NCBI GenBank assembly: GCA_002500745.1
Contig: DLST01000018.1
Coordinates: forward strand, 93,000 to 156,999
Reading direction: 5' to 3'
DNA length: 64,000 nucleotides
DNA from: Sphingobacterium sp. UBA7855
GTDB taxonomy: Bacteria; Bacteroidota; Bacteroidia; Sphingobacteriales; Sphingobacteriaceae
In this document: positions 26,625 through 36,206 of the stretch, piece by piece
How positions within the stretch are numbered: the stretch's first letter is position 1
Layout: the number at the start of each line of letters is the position of its first letter
The notes under the pieces: generated by a model
Told to the model about the DNA's origin: nothing
The model's database searches: none
The model's input: only the letters and a program-made list of their open reading frames with translations
Position numbers and translations under genes: made by a program

Positions 26625-27539
26625 TTAATTTAAAGTTGTTTGATCAAACGTACTAAGTTTAGGATAACGGGCAATAATATTAGCCCGTAAAATGTCCATA
26701 TCTATTCCCCATTCGGATTTCATATAGCTTTTTACAATAGCCAATTTTGATAATATCAATGTCCTTCCCGCTGCTGTCGAATTTTCAACATTCAACATCG
26801 CATCAAAATCAGCCTGACTTCGTGTAACATAGAATGAATACAGTTCAGCAAAATCTTCCGTATCAGCCTTAGATGCATATGGTGATATAAAACCTGCTGC
26901 TATAGCGGAGCCAATTCCGACTGTATTATTAGGGTATTTTGTATTCCACTCGTCTTCAATATAGTTACTTCCCGAAATTTCTCTAAAATTGCTCGGATAG
27001 GGTTTATTTTGATTTAAAATATGTTGAAATTCATGGTGTACTGTCTTAAAGAATCCGTTAGTCAAAAACTGGGAGTTTTTACCAGTAGTTTCATTCAGCT
27101 CCAATAAATTGTACAGTGAAACTTTTGTGCCGGATTCAGCTGTACCTAGTATAATGACACCGTTTGTTTGTACTGGTACAGAACCTGTATAAGTAATGAT
27201 CTTTGGAAAATTACTTCTTAAAAACTGTGTACTTCCTGTTACTTCACTATACGGATCCATTACCAAAAACAACATTAGTTTTGACAAACGAATAGAAGCA
27301 TCATAAGGAGCTGGCACCAATCGATAAGTCATATTGGATTCGTTGTCATTATATTTATAAAGTATTTGTACGTTATAAGGCTTCGTATAGTTGTTGTATA
27401 AATAGTTGTCTAAAGCATTTTTCGGGATCTCTGAATCCACAAAAACACTTTTCGAATCCAACTTATCCTCTTTATTACAGCCTGAAAACATCACGCTAAA
27501 GGATAATAATATTGATATTAATAGGGTATTGTTTTTCAT
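26625..27539 (-). CDS. Zinc-binding metallopeptidase lipoprotein (locus 1)
   Basis: A 304-residue lipoprotein (lipobox FSGC, C21) with a zincin motif HEFQH at 169-173 and downstream acidic residues in TEDFAELYSFY that may supply the third ligand. It matches the putative zinc-binding metallopeptidase family often found beside SusD and DUF4302. It probably acts on the outer-membrane surface, with peptides or proteins as plausible substrates. Flanked by SusD (1 bp away) and DUF4302 (5 bp away), so certainly co-transcribed. Confidence 0.82.
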   Translation of the reverse strand: MKNNTLLISILLSFSVMFSGCNKEDKLDSKSVFVDSEIPKNALDNYLYNNYTKPYNVQILYKYNDNESNMTYRLVPAPYDASIRLSKLMLFLVMDPYSEVTGSTQFLRSNFPKIITYTGSVPVQTNGVIILGTAESGTKVSLYNLLELNETTGKNSQFLTNGFFKTVHHEFQHILNQNKPYPSNFREISGSNYIEDEWNTKYPNNTVGIGSAIAAGFISPYASKADTEDFAELYSFYVTRSQADFDAMLNVENSTAAGRTLILSKLAIVKSYMKSEWGIDMDILRANIIARYPKLSTFDQTTLN

Positions 27540-27540
27540 A

Positions 27541-29139
27541 TTATCTAGGATTAGGAGTTAAACCTGCATTAATAACATCTTGCGGCAACTGGATAGCACG
27601 TCTTTTATCACGCTTAGTAAGTACATTATCTGTAACAGTATATGTTAAATTACCTTTATACACGGCCGGTGCCTCCCTTCTTGTAATTTCTATTCCGTAA
27701 CGTTTCACATCAAACCATCGCATACCAGTTTGTAGAAATTGTAGGCGTTTTAAAGATAACACCGCATGAAGCATATTTTCCTGTGTGCCTGCCTCAACTG
27801 AAAACTCTGGATTTAACTTTTTCTTTGGGGTAGGTGCTGTAGGCGTAAAATAATTGAATGAGTTTGCCCAAGAATTAATTGATGCTTCACTTATCTTGAG
27901 AGGATTATTAATCGTATTATTGTCGATATGAATTTGCATATCGCTAATTGCTGCGCTATAATTCTTTAAGTGAATATTGGCTTCCGCCCGATTAAGAAGG
28001 GCTTCCTCCGATACAATTGGTGCAAATACCCCTTTTGTGTAACCGATTCCAGCAACTTGATCAGTGTATTCAAACATACGCGCTACATGTGGAAAAATAA
28101 CCTTATTTGTTGTTGTACTAGAGTATACCGTTGCCTTAATTCTATAATCTGTAGTGACCTCGGCCTGCCCAAAAGGTTGCTTGGCAAATACAGTTTCTGT
28201 CATAGCGATACTGCCACCATGCGCTAACCTATTGTTTGTAGAATAATTTCCAAACGTTTGCCCCATGGAAGAAGATGCGGTAGCAATCAGAAAATTTGCT
28301 TTAACAGAACTCGCATTGTACTCGCGCGTAAAGTTTGCATAAGTCGCTGAGAAAGTAGCTATTGTCTTATAATCTCGTAACGTAATTGCTGGGTTTTCAC
28401 CTAAAGCTAATGTCGCATACTCTACTGCTTTCGTCCAATCTTCCATAAACAAAGCAACACGAGATGCGAATGTATAAGCGGCTGCACGATTAAAATGATA
28501 TTTTGCTACACTTGAATTCGCGTACGAAGCATCATTAATCAATGGCAACCCTTCTTCCACATCTTTTTTAATATAATCGTAAACCTCTGCAACAGTATTA
28601 CGCTCATACTTAGGGTTTAAAGTAGTTTCCCCCTTTGTCATATAAGTTATACCAAGGTCAGCCGTCGCATGTGTCTTTGAATAATTCTGAGCAAAAACAT
28701 TGACAAGTATCCAATGATTATAGGCTCTAGCCAACAATGCCTCCCCTCTCTGTGCACTGAGACTAGCAGGATTTCCTTGTTCTTCAATTGCCTGTAAGGC
28801 AGCATTGGCACTGGCTATTGAACTATAGCATGCACCCCAGATGCGCTCAATGCCGTCGTTATTCGTCTCCGATATATCCTGCCATTTATAGATTTCTTCT
28901 ATAAATCTTGGATAGTTTAAATATACCGGACCAACATCATCTACATTGTCTGAAGACAACTCAGTTACAACAACGTAAGCGCTGCTAGGATAAGCCCCTA
29001 CAAGCATTTTACCTATTTTGTCTGTGGTATTCAACTCGGCTCTATTATCTGGCAATTCATCAAGGTACTTTTTACATGACGATAGGCCCATCGCCGTTAA
29101 ACCGGCAAAAATCAGTATATATGATAGTCTATTTTTCAT
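27541..29139 (-). CDS. SusD/RagB-family lipoprotein (locus 1)
   Basis: A 532-residue nutrient-binding outer-membrane lipoprotein that caps the SusC channel. Lipobox GLSSC (C22) is followed by the typical start KYLDELPDNRAEL. TPR-like helices carry EALLARAYNHWILVNVFA; the C-terminus has LKRLQFLQTGMRWFDVKRYGI and the family ending IQLPQDVINAGLTPNPR. It is 3 bp after susC and 1 bp before the peptidase. The ligand is not predictable; no glycoside hydrolase is nearby. Confidence 0.93.
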   Translation of the reverse strand: MKNRLSYILIFAGLTAMGLSSCKKYLDELPDNRAELNTTDKIGKMLVGAYPSSAYVVVTELSSDNVDDVGPVYLNYPRFIEEIYKWQDISETNNDGIERIWGACYSSIASANAALQAIEEQGNPASLSAQRGEALLARAYNHWILVNVFAQNYSKTHATADLGITYMTKGETTLNPKYERNTVAEVYDYIKKDVEEGLPLINDASYANSSVAKYHFNRAAAYTFASRVALFMEDWTKAVEYATLALGENPAITLRDYKTIATFSATYANFTREYNASSVKANFLIATASSSMGQTFGNYSTNNRLAHGGSIAMTETVFAKQPFGQAEVTTDYRIKATVYSSTTTNKVIFPHVARMFEYTDQVAGIGYTKGVFAPIVSEEALLNRAEANIHLKNYSAAISDMQIHIDNNTINNPLKISEASINSWANSFNYFTPTAPTPKKKLNPEFSVEAGTQENMLHAVLSLKRLQFLQTGMRWFDVKRYGIEITRREAPAVYKGNLTYTVTDNVLTKRDKRRAIQLPQDVINAGLTPNPR

Positions 29140-29142
29140 ATG

Positions 29143-32100
29143 CTAAAATCCCATTTTTAAGGTTAATGTATATTGTTTTGCAATTGGTAAAGCTACACCG
29201 CCAGAATTAACAAATTCTGGATCCTGTCCATTTAGACGCTTATCTGCATAAATCAACCATGGATTCACCATATTGAAACGTACACCTAGATTAGACATCT
29301 TTAAGGACTTAACAATATGTTTCGGTAATTCATAAGCTAATGATATGTCCTTCAAGCGAATAAAATCACCTTTTGCAACAGTCTCTGTAGAATAGTTGTA
29401 GGCATTGTACGCATACCGATACTGACTGTTATTTCGAATAAAACGAGAATCCAAAATGACAGGTATATTGGTGAGCGCTTCTTCACCAGGAACTGTCCAG
29501 GCATCTGCAAACTCTCTCGGCATGGCATCTAGATCTGTGTAGCCTGTTTTATACGCAGGATCCAATCGTACGACATTTCCAAAAGAATAGGTAAGAAATA
29601 TATTCAGTTTAAAATTTTTGTAAGAGAATACGTTTCCAAAGCTACCCATATCTGTTGGTTCAGTAGGACCTTCATACTTTAAGAACCCAATATTATTCCT
29701 ATCCTGAAAATAGACACCTGTAGTTGTTTCAGCGCCATCGATGTAATTATAAAGTGGTAATCCGTTTTCAATAACACGGTTGAAAGGAATAGAGAATAAG
29801 GGGCGTACCGGATAACCTTCTACACCGTATCCACCTAGCGCAATTAAATCAGAAACTCTGCTGTTATTTTCCAATGAAGTAATTCTATTCTTCGCCTTTG
29901 AATAGATGAAATTCGATACCCAAGAGAAATGCTCCTTTTTCAATATTGTAGCAGATAAACTAAACTCAATACCATTAGATTCCATATTTGCCACGTTACC
30001 GTACTTCAAGATTTCTCCTCCTAATCCCTGGGTATTGACTATGCCTATAAGATCGTAATTTTTACGTTTATAATAATCCACATCTATGGCGATACGATTT
30101 CGGAACAAACCAATTGAAGTACCAATATTGAGTTCGTGCTTTTTCTCATAGGTCAACTCAGAGTTTTCAAGATCCGAAATAGAAAGACCAGTTTCTTTAT
30201 CAGCTGTACTTGGTCTCCATGGATTATAACTTTGAATGATAATTTTCGAATTGGTTACAAAGTCTGGCCCTCTATCAGCAGTCAAACTATAGGAACCTTT
30301 AAAACTAAGGTTTGAAAAAGGCGTCTCCAAGTTTTTAAAGAAATCCTCTTCCATTACATTCCACATACCCGATACATTCCATGTAGGCATCCAACGCGCA
30401 GATGTTGTACGTCCTAAGCGATTTGTACCTTCATAACGAAATGTTCCGTTAACAGTATAGCGGTTGTCAAATGTATAATTTGCTGTACTATAAAAAGCAA
30501 CCTGTCTATTTCGCGCAGGGGCCACATCACCGTTCTTTTTACGATCTATAGAATAGTAATCAGCATTTTCTTCTTGATTTTTCTTAAATAAGGTGTAATC
30601 AATATATGGAATCTCTCCTAGATCATATTGCAAGCCCCAACCTCTAAACCAGTTTTGATTACGATTTACAGAATTAGATTCGGCTCCCGCAAATACATAT
30701 AACTTATGGATATCATTGAATGTCTTATCATAAGCTGCAGTAAAGCGCAAATCACGGGTAAACATCTTGTTGTCTGTACGATTATATATACCTCCAGCAG
30801 GCAACACAGAAACCGGAACAGCATAAGGATTACTTGGATCAGTATATAAGAAAGGATTTGCATCACGAATAAATGTTGTTGGCATCCATCGGTAAGCTAA
30901 TGCCTGATTCGAATGATCCTTGATATAATGCTGCTGCGAAGTTTGTTGATAGCGTGTTGCAGCTAATAACCCTAGTTCAAGTGCTTTAATGGGCTTCCAC
31001 TTTAATTCTCCCTGGAATTTTATATCAGCAGCATTGATATCCATGTAATTGTTGTCTAACTCATGTAGGATATTAAATGGAGCATAATTCCGTGTATAGA
31101 ACTCGTTAGGATCAAGGGTACGAGAATTCCTTAATGCATAGGTATATGGGTTGATATCAAAGTCTCGCTTAATTTCCATCGAGACCCGATCCACTGATGA
31201 ACTTATCGTACCTGGTGCTCTTTGATCCCTATAAGAACCATTTGTTCTTAAATCCAATTTTAGGTTATCGAACAAATTATAGGATGCATTAAACATCCCG
31301 GTATAGCGCTTCACATCCGATTTGCGCGTCCAGCCATTATCAAAAACACCACTTATAGAGGTATAATATTGTGCTCTATCTGTACCAGAAGAAAGGCTGA
31401 CCGAGTGATTTTGCATGATTGTCCGGCTGAACAACTGTTTAAACCAGTCTGTATTACGGTATTCAGCTTGTCTTAGGTAGGCGTTTTTTGCCTCCTGTGT
31501 ATTTTCTAACTGCCCCGCTTTGATCAACTGATACATTTTCCCATACACTCCTGATTCGGACCTATTTGCCACATCGGACATTGTAAGCCATCCTCTCTGT
31601 TCAAGTATTTGATAGAAAGCCATTTGCTCTTGCGAGTTCATGATATTAAAATTATTATAAGAAGGAATAGCTCTGGATGTAAACTCTCCTACATAGTTTG
31701 CAGAATTTCTACCGGCAATTCCTTTTTTTGTTGTAATAACAATAACACCACCCATCGCCCGAGCACCGTAAATGGATGTCGCTGAACCGTCCTTAAGAAC
31801 GGTGAAAGACTCGATGTCGTTCGCATTCAATCCAGCTACGGCAGAACTGATCAACGTCAATGCATCTCCGGAAGAAAGATCATCCGATGAAACATTCGCC
31901 ACATCCTCTATTATGATTCCATCGACTACCCAAAGTGGTTTTGAACTACCATAAATCGAGGTCGCCCCACGAACTCTGATTTTTGGTGCTGATCCAAATG
32001 TTCCAGTTGTGTTCTGTACTGATACACCGGCAACACGGCCTTCCAAAGCTCTCGAAGGGTCAGGAAGTCCTCCTAGTTCAATATCTTTCATATTGACTTT

Positions 32101-32793
32101 AGCGGTAGCACCTGTAAAAGTTCTCTTGTCGATCCTAGCTCCAAGACCTGTCACAACAACCTCATCGATCTGCTTCTCATTAGAATTTAGTATAATGGCA
32201 ACTACACTTCTATTATTGACTTCAACCTCAGTATTGCTAAATCCAACATAACGAACAACTAATGTTGAATTTCCGCCTGCGTTTATCTTAAAATGTCCAT
32301 TTGCATCAGTTTGGGTAGAAATGGAGGTACCTTTAACCGTAATTGTAGCACCGGCCAAAGGATTCCCGTTAGCATTTTTAACGGTTCCAGTGACAGACTG
32401 TTGCATATTCTCTGAAACTTCGCTCTTTTCGTTACTGTTTACGGAAATTGTATTTGCTATAATCTTATACTCGATATTTTTATCTCTTAGTATCGAGTTC
32501 AACGCCTCTTCGACAGACGCATTTTTTAGGTCGACTGTAATACGAGATTTAGCGTTTAGGTTTTCGCTATAGAGAACGCGTAAGTTGGATTGTTTAGAGA
32601 TCGCAGAAAGCGCCTCCTCAATCCGTGCATTCCTCATTTTCAATGTAACTTTTTGTGCTGTTCCTTTTGCATGGACACCTGTTACAAATGCGAATAAAAG
32701 GCATGTACTAATTTTCATAATACGTAAGGGTTTGCAAAACCGATGGTCTTGAGGTAACAAGGACCAGGCTTTGCTTAATGGTAAGTTATTCAT
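29143..32793 (-). CDS. SusC/RagA TonB-dependent transporter with STN domain (locus 1)
   Basis: A 1216-residue outer-membrane transporter. After an N-terminal extension and signal peptide (from MKISTCLLFAF, residue 26) come an STN signalling domain (KVTLKMRNARIEEALSAIS, about 48-115), a carboxypeptidase-regulatory-like domain (TGTVKNANGNPLAGATI), the plug (DEVVVTGLGARIDKRTFTG, VRGATSIYGSSKPLWVVDG) and the beta-barrel, ending QYTLTLKMGF. The STN domain indicates trans-envelope signalling to the FecR/sigma pair upstream. The start at 32793 is kept because the first 25 residues are conserved in the paralog, but M26 is possible. Confidence 0.93.
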   Translation of the reverse strand: MNNLPLSKAWSLLPQDHRFCKPLRIMKISTCLLFAFVTGVHAKGTAQKVTLKMRNARIEEALSAISKQSNLRVLYSENLNAKSRITVDLKNASVEEALNSILRDKNIEYKIIANTISVNSNEKSEVSENMQQSVTGTVKNANGNPLAGATITVKGTSISTQTDANGHFKINAGGNSTLVVRYVGFSNTEVEVNNRSVVAIILNSNEKQIDEVVVTGLGARIDKRTFTGATAKVNMKDIELGGLPDPSRALEGRVAGVSVQNTTGTFGSAPKIRVRGATSIYGSSKPLWVVDGIIIEDVANVSSDDLSSGDALTLISSAVAGLNANDIESFTVLKDGSATSIYGARAMGGVIVITTKKGIAGRNSANYVGEFTSRAIPSYNNFNIMNSQEQMAFYQILEQRGWLTMSDVANRSESGVYGKMYQLIKAGQLENTQEAKNAYLRQAEYRNTDWFKQLFSRTIMQNHSVSLSSGTDRAQYYTSISGVFDNGWTRKSDVKRYTGMFNASYNLFDNLKLDLRTNGSYRDQRAPGTISSSVDRVSMEIKRDFDINPYTYALRNSRTLDPNEFYTRNYAPFNILHELDNNYMDINAADIKFQGELKWKPIKALELGLLAATRYQQTSQQHYIKDHSNQALAYRWMPTTFIRDANPFLYTDPSNPYAVPVSVLPAGGIYNRTDNKMFTRDLRFTAAYDKTFNDIHKLYVFAGAESNSVNRNQNWFRGWGLQYDLGEIPYIDYTLFKKNQEENADYYSIDRKKNGDVAPARNRQVAFYSTANYTFDNRYTVNGTFRYEGTNRLGRTTSARWMPTWNVSGMWNVMEEDFFKNLETPFSNLSFKGSYSLTADRGPDFVTNSKIIIQSYNPWRPSTADKETGLSISDLENSELTYEKKHELNIGTSIGLFRNRIAIDVDYYKRKNYDLIGIVNTQGLGGEILKYGNVANMESNGIEFSLSATILKKEHFSWVSNFIYSKAKNRITSLENNSRVSDLIALGGYGVEGYPVRPLFSIPFNRVIENGLPLYNYIDGAETTTGVYFQDRNNIGFLKYEGPTEPTDMGSFGNVFSYKNFKLNIFLTYSFGNVVRLDPAYKTGYTDLDAMPREFADAWTVPGEEALTNIPVILDSRFIRNNSQYRYAYNAYNYSTETVAKGDFIRLKDISLAYELPKHIVKSLKMSNLGVRFNMVNPWLIYADKRLNGQDPEFVNSGGVALPIAKQYTLTLKMGF

Positions 32794-32800
32794 ACATTTA
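32770..32800 (+). promoter_or_regulatory. Promoter-like sequence over the susC start, opposite strand (locus 1)
   Basis: TTTG at 32770-32773 and TACATTTA at 32793-32800, 19 bp apart, fit the Bacteroidota -33/-7 pattern on the strand opposite susC. The same arrangement and spacing recur at 44063-44093. A TACATTTTG at 32799-32807 is an alternative -7 with one extra base. Part of the conservation could be due to susC coding sequence. Confidence 0.5.
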
Positions 32801-32804
32801 CATT

Positions 32805-32903
32805 TTGTGGTTAATTAGGTAATTAATAGTTCACTTTAAAAAGTTATGAGCCCTTTGATCACATTTCTGAACAGGGATGCGCCAACATTCCTGTTCTCTT
32901 TTT
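32805..32903 (+). ncRNA. Candidate antisense small RNA opposite the susC leader (locus 1)
   Basis: The predicted transcript runs rightward from about 32805, just upstream of the susC start codon, to a terminator: arms GAACAGGGATG (32869-32879) and CATTCCTGTTC (32886-32896), loop 6 nt, then TC and five T (32899-32903). In the + strand RNA all 11 pairs form (one G-U); in the minus-strand RNA one is an A-C mismatch. The size (~100 nt) and position between fecR and susC match DonS-type cis-antisense RNAs described for Bacteroides SusCD loci. Inferred, not observed. Confidence 0.5.
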
Positions 32904-32979
32904 GGGGGCATTTTAATGATTCGGTAGTAAAGTTATATCATAAGCCTTGGCAAATTAATTTTATGTCTATTTAAACAAT

Positions 32980-34131
32980 TTAAATTTTATTCTCGATAAT
33001 CAACTCTTTTCCACGAATCTCAAATTTAAGATCACTGACGTAAGAGAGCATTTCCAATACCTGTGACAGTTTTACATCTCGCTGTATGCTGCCGCTGTAT
33101 TCTTTATTAAGTTTAACATTACCTCTAAATTTCACCTCTAGATCGTACCAACGGGAAAGTTGATGGGCAATATTTACTATGGTTTCCTTTTTAAAATAAA
33201 ACTCATTATTATGCCAAGCTAAATCTTGCAATATATCAGCTTTTCCTTTTATCAGGTTATTTTTCGAAAGCGAGGCAAATTCTCCAGGATTTAATTCAAG
33301 CTTATTATCCTTCTGTATTACTTCAACCTTTCCTTCAACTAATGTTGCGCGAATGTCATCGTGATAAGCAAAAACGTTAAAGTGAGTTCCCAAAACCTTA
33401 ATTTCACCAGCTTTTGATTCAACGAAAAAAGGTTTGCTAGGATTATGTGCCACTTCAAAATAGGCTTCGCCTTCTAAACGTACTCTCCTCTCATTTGCTG
33501 AGAATTGTGCTGGAAATGTTAGATTAGACTGCGCATTCACCCAAACTTTAGTACCATCACTCAATGTAATTTTATAAAAACTAGCCCGCGGAACAATTAA
33601 AGAATTCAGGGAAGATTCGAGCTTATTTTTGCCATTTTTAACAATCAATTCTGCAGCATTCCATACAAAAGTTTTATCGCTATTGTAACCATTCGGTTTA
33701 GTATTGTTTAGCCTAACTTCTTTGCCATCTGCCATACGTAAAACAGCTCCACTTTTCGCCGGCGCTACATCTTGACTTAGGTTTAGAGCCGAAATGCTGC
33801 TACCATCATTATCTTTTCTTTCCATTTGGCTATACCATAGATAGAAGAAACTAGATAATAGCACCAGTGAGGCAGCAATACCAATAAACCATTTATTGTA
33901 CGATCTATTATTTTTGTTACTTAGTCTATCCCATGCTTTACTTGCATCTAACTGCCCAACAATAGCTAGATCTTGTTCAATATTCTTCGCTTTTTGAAAT
34001 GAGTCCAAAAGCCGTCTATTATGGTCACTAGCTTGTAGCCATTCTTCAAATTGATTTTTCTCCTCTTCGGTCAACTGACCATATAGAAATTTTTGAAGCA
34101 GACGGGAGATATGTCCTGAGTTTTCCATCAT
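32980..34131 (-). CDS. FecR-family anti-sigma factor (locus 1)
   Basis: A 383-residue inner-membrane anti-sigma factor. The N-terminal cytosolic part (ISRLLQKFLYGQLTEEEKNQF) should bind the sigma factor. One membrane segment lies at about 82-99. The periplasmic FecR domain (LPHxx-type core ASFYKITLSDGTKVWVNAQS, GEAYFEVAHNPSKPFFVES, VLGTHFNVFAY) is followed by the DUF4974 secretin-like C-terminus. In this family the SusC STN domain contacts the periplasmic part and releases sigma. It is 46 bp after the sigma gene and 186 bp before susC. Confidence 0.92.
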   Translation of the reverse strand: MMENSGHISRLLQKFLYGQLTEEEKNQFEEWLQASDHNRRLLDSFQKAKNIEQDLAIVGQLDASKAWDRLSNKNNRSYNKWFIGIAASLVLLSSFFYLWYSQMERKDNDGSSISALNLSQDVAPAKSGAVLRMADGKEVRLNNTKPNGYNSDKTFVWNAAELIVKNGKNKLESSLNSLIVPRASFYKITLSDGTKVWVNAQSNLTFPAQFSANERRVRLEGEAYFEVAHNPSKPFFVESKAGEIKVLGTHFNVFAYHDDIRATLVEGKVEVIQKDNKLELNPGEFASLSKNNLIKGKADILQDLAWHNNEFYFKKETIVNIAHQLSRWYDLEVKFRGNVKLNKEYSGSIQRDVKLSQVLEMLSYVSDLKFEIRGKELIIENKI

Positions 34132-34177
34132 TTTGTAGAATAAAGAAACTTAAGACAGGTAAAAGGGTGACAAGAAC

Positions 34178-34705
34178 TTAAATATTTTTTAACAAAAATA
34201 TAATAAACGGCAAAAACTCAGGATTTAGTCGTTTTAAAAGCATTTTCATACCGCGTTGTTTTTGAGTTTTTACGGTATTAACACTAATTTTCAGTTCCTC
34301 GGTTATTTCAAGATTTGATAAACCTTCCAAATATCCAAGACGAAACACCTGTTGACATGACGAAGGCATTTGTTCGATAATTTTATAAATTTCTTGAATA
34401 ACCTCACTATGAATCATATTTAATTCGAGGGCGATATTATCCTCTTCCGTAAAACCGACTACATTCCAATATTTTTGCCGCACTTTCTCATGACGAATAT
34501 GATTATAGCATGCAAAACGGACAGCACTATACAAATAGTTTTTTATAGCAATATCATTATCACTGACCTGTTCTGTATTTTTAAAGTAAGCGATGAAGGA
34601 ATCTTGCACCAGATCTTCCGCGACAGCTAAATCTCCGACAATTTTCCAGGCAAAGTGGCAAAGCCCATTATAGTGTGTTTTAAATAATATTTCTTCCTTC
34701 TGCAT
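34178..34705 (-). CDS. ECF RNA polymerase sigma factor, Bacteroides expansion family 1 (locus 1)
   Basis: A 175-residue ECF sigma factor. Region 2 holds GDLAVAEDLVQDSFIAYFKN and region 4 the helix-turn-helix FRLGYLEGLSNLEITEELKI followed by SVNTVKTQKQRGMKML. It is presumably held by the FecR protein encoded next and activates the downstream susCD operon when the SusC STN domain senses substrate. It is the first gene of locus 1. Confidence 0.93.
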   Translation of the reverse strand: MQKEEILFKTHYNGLCHFAWKIVGDLAVAEDLVQDSFIAYFKNTEQVSDNDIAIKNYLYSAVRFACYNHIRHEKVRQKYWNVVGFTEEDNIALELNMIHSEVIQEIYKIIEQMPSSCQQVFRLGYLEGLSNLEITEELKISVNTVKTQKQRGMKMLLKRLNPEFLPFIIFLLKNI

Positions 34706-35151
34706 AGTTAGATATCTTCCAAACTACAAATCGTACTTCATAGTGGAAATTTTAGGACATATAAGTACATCTGATCAGGATGCTTAATAATTGCGTCGTA
34801 AAAATGCTTAATATTTTTTATTTTCTGCAAAAAAAAGTTAGCAAGGAAAAATTGAAACCATATTTTGTCCATGTAAATCTAAAAAAACAGATCAAAAAAA
34901 TAAAAGCTAATTGCCTTAGGGGAAGTAAAACGGAAAAAATAGAGCAGTTTATAAAATGAGATCGTTCCCGAGGCTAGAGTTGTAATTGTAACAAGACACT
35001 TCCCGCTTATCTATATCCAACGGATATCCCATTAATTATCTACAATTTTCTATATATAACAATAAATTAGTAGTAAGCTAGTACGATAGAAGACACGAAA
35101 TTCGGATAAAAGGACCGAAATAGTATAATAAAGTATGCTCAAAACTATAGA
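34706..35151. other. Spacer upstream of the locus 1 sigma gene
   Basis: 446 bp, very AT-rich, no ORF or repeat worth naming. It should contain the sigma gene promoter, but no consensus -7 box on the minus strand is clear. Confidence 0.5.
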
Positions 35152-35592
35152 CTATTTACCTTGTACAACATCTATATTCGGTGTAATCTGTTTTAGTTCA
35201 TTTATAAATTCGGTAGCATTTTCTGGATCAACAAATACGTGGTCAACCACATTATAACGTAAGACCATTCCTCTTCTGTAAGGTTTTAAAACTGTAAAGC
35301 CCATTGATCCAAACCAGTCAACCTTATTTGTTTCTAATTTGTGTATAGATCTAATATCTATCGATCTTACACCAGAGATCGTCTTAATGAAAAGATGGTG
35401 ACCTTCAATCCAATAGCGTTTAAAAAAAAATGTAAAATACCAGATTGATAGACATATGCCAAACAAGAGTAATGTGCCGATATAGAGTCCTTTTTCAAGT
35501 CGCTCAAATAACAATATTCCAATAAATATGATCACGACTATTCCCCAAACGTAGCTTCCAAAATTTATATGCGTTTTAAAGACTTTTTTCAT
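35152..35592 (-). CDS. Small membrane protein with bacterial PH-like domain
   Basis: A 146-residue protein with two N-terminal membrane segments (about 12-50) followed by a soluble domain with EGHHLFIKTISGVRSIDIRSI and the ending VFVDPENATEFINELKQITPNI. This is the pattern of the DUF1200/YyaB-type PH-domain proteins. Function unknown. It lies between the two SusCD loci with the next small membrane gene 155 bp upstream. Confidence 0.6.
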   Translation of the reverse strand: MKKVFKTHINFGSYVWGIVVIIFIGILLFERLEKGLYIGTLLLFGICLSIWYFTFFFKRYWIEGHHLFIKTISGVRSIDIRSIHKLETNKVDWFGSMGFTVLKPYRRGMVLRYNVVDHVFVDPENATEFINELKQITPNIDVVQGK

Positions 35593-35747
35593 TGCTAATA
35601 GTTTTTTAATGGATCAATTATTTTAATTTCTGACAGCTAAATGCTAGCAAGTTCACCAAAGGCAGAATTTCAGGCCCAATCAAATCGGGGGAAATGCTAC
35701 AAACAAAAAAAACAATCGTTCCAAAACTAATTAACCCAAAACTTTAT

Positions 35748-36065
35748 TTACACCAAAGAATCTCCAACCAACACTAAGATAATAGTCGCTGAAGAATAAA
35801 GAATACTCATGATCCAATCAGCATTATACATTTTCTTGAAAACAAGAAAAAAAAGCGATATCATCCAAATCAATAAGACCATCATCATCAATGGAATGGT
35901 AAAAAGTTCAACAATAAAAGAAATAATTATATTGATCCAATCTGGAAGATATTGATGTGTAGAATAATGTGCAATCAACAAGGCGGTGAATAGTAGTCCA
36001 ATCTGTGAAAGAAGGCGGACCAACTTTGGTAAATTATCGCCGTTTATTATTTTTTTCCGATACAT
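35748..36065 (-). CDS. Small three-helix membrane protein, unknown
   Basis: A 105-residue protein with three to four hydrophobic segments (LVRLLSQIGLLFTALLIAHY, IIISFIVELFTIPLMMMVLL, SILYSSATIILVLVG), not recognised. On the minus strand TAGATTTG (complement at 36070-36077) matches the -7 box directly before the ATG, which would give a nearly leaderless message. The gene lies between the two paralogous loci and is not duplicated. Confidence 0.55.
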   Translation of the reverse strand: MYRKKIINGDNLPKLVRLLSQIGLLFTALLIAHYSTHQYLPDWINIIISFIVELFTIPLMMMVLLIWMISLFFLVFKKMYNADWIMSILYSSATIILVLVGDSLV

Positions 36066-36122
36066 GATTCAAATCTATTAATTAGTTTTAACAGCTATTA
36101 TTTATTCTTCCCTAGGTCATTC

Positions 36123-36155
36123 AAAAGGAGATACACAAAATATGTATCTCCTTTT
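36123..36155 (-). terminator. Terminator of the second ECF/SusCD locus
   Basis: Perfect 13-bp stem AAAAGGAGATACA / TGTATCTCCTTTT with a 7-nt loop, located 52 bp beyond the DUF4302 stop. It isolates locus 2 from the two small membrane-protein genes. Confidence 0.8.
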
Positions 36156-36206
36156 CATACTAAAATTTTCTTACACAGATTTCAAACTATTTTGAAAAAT
36201 TATTGA

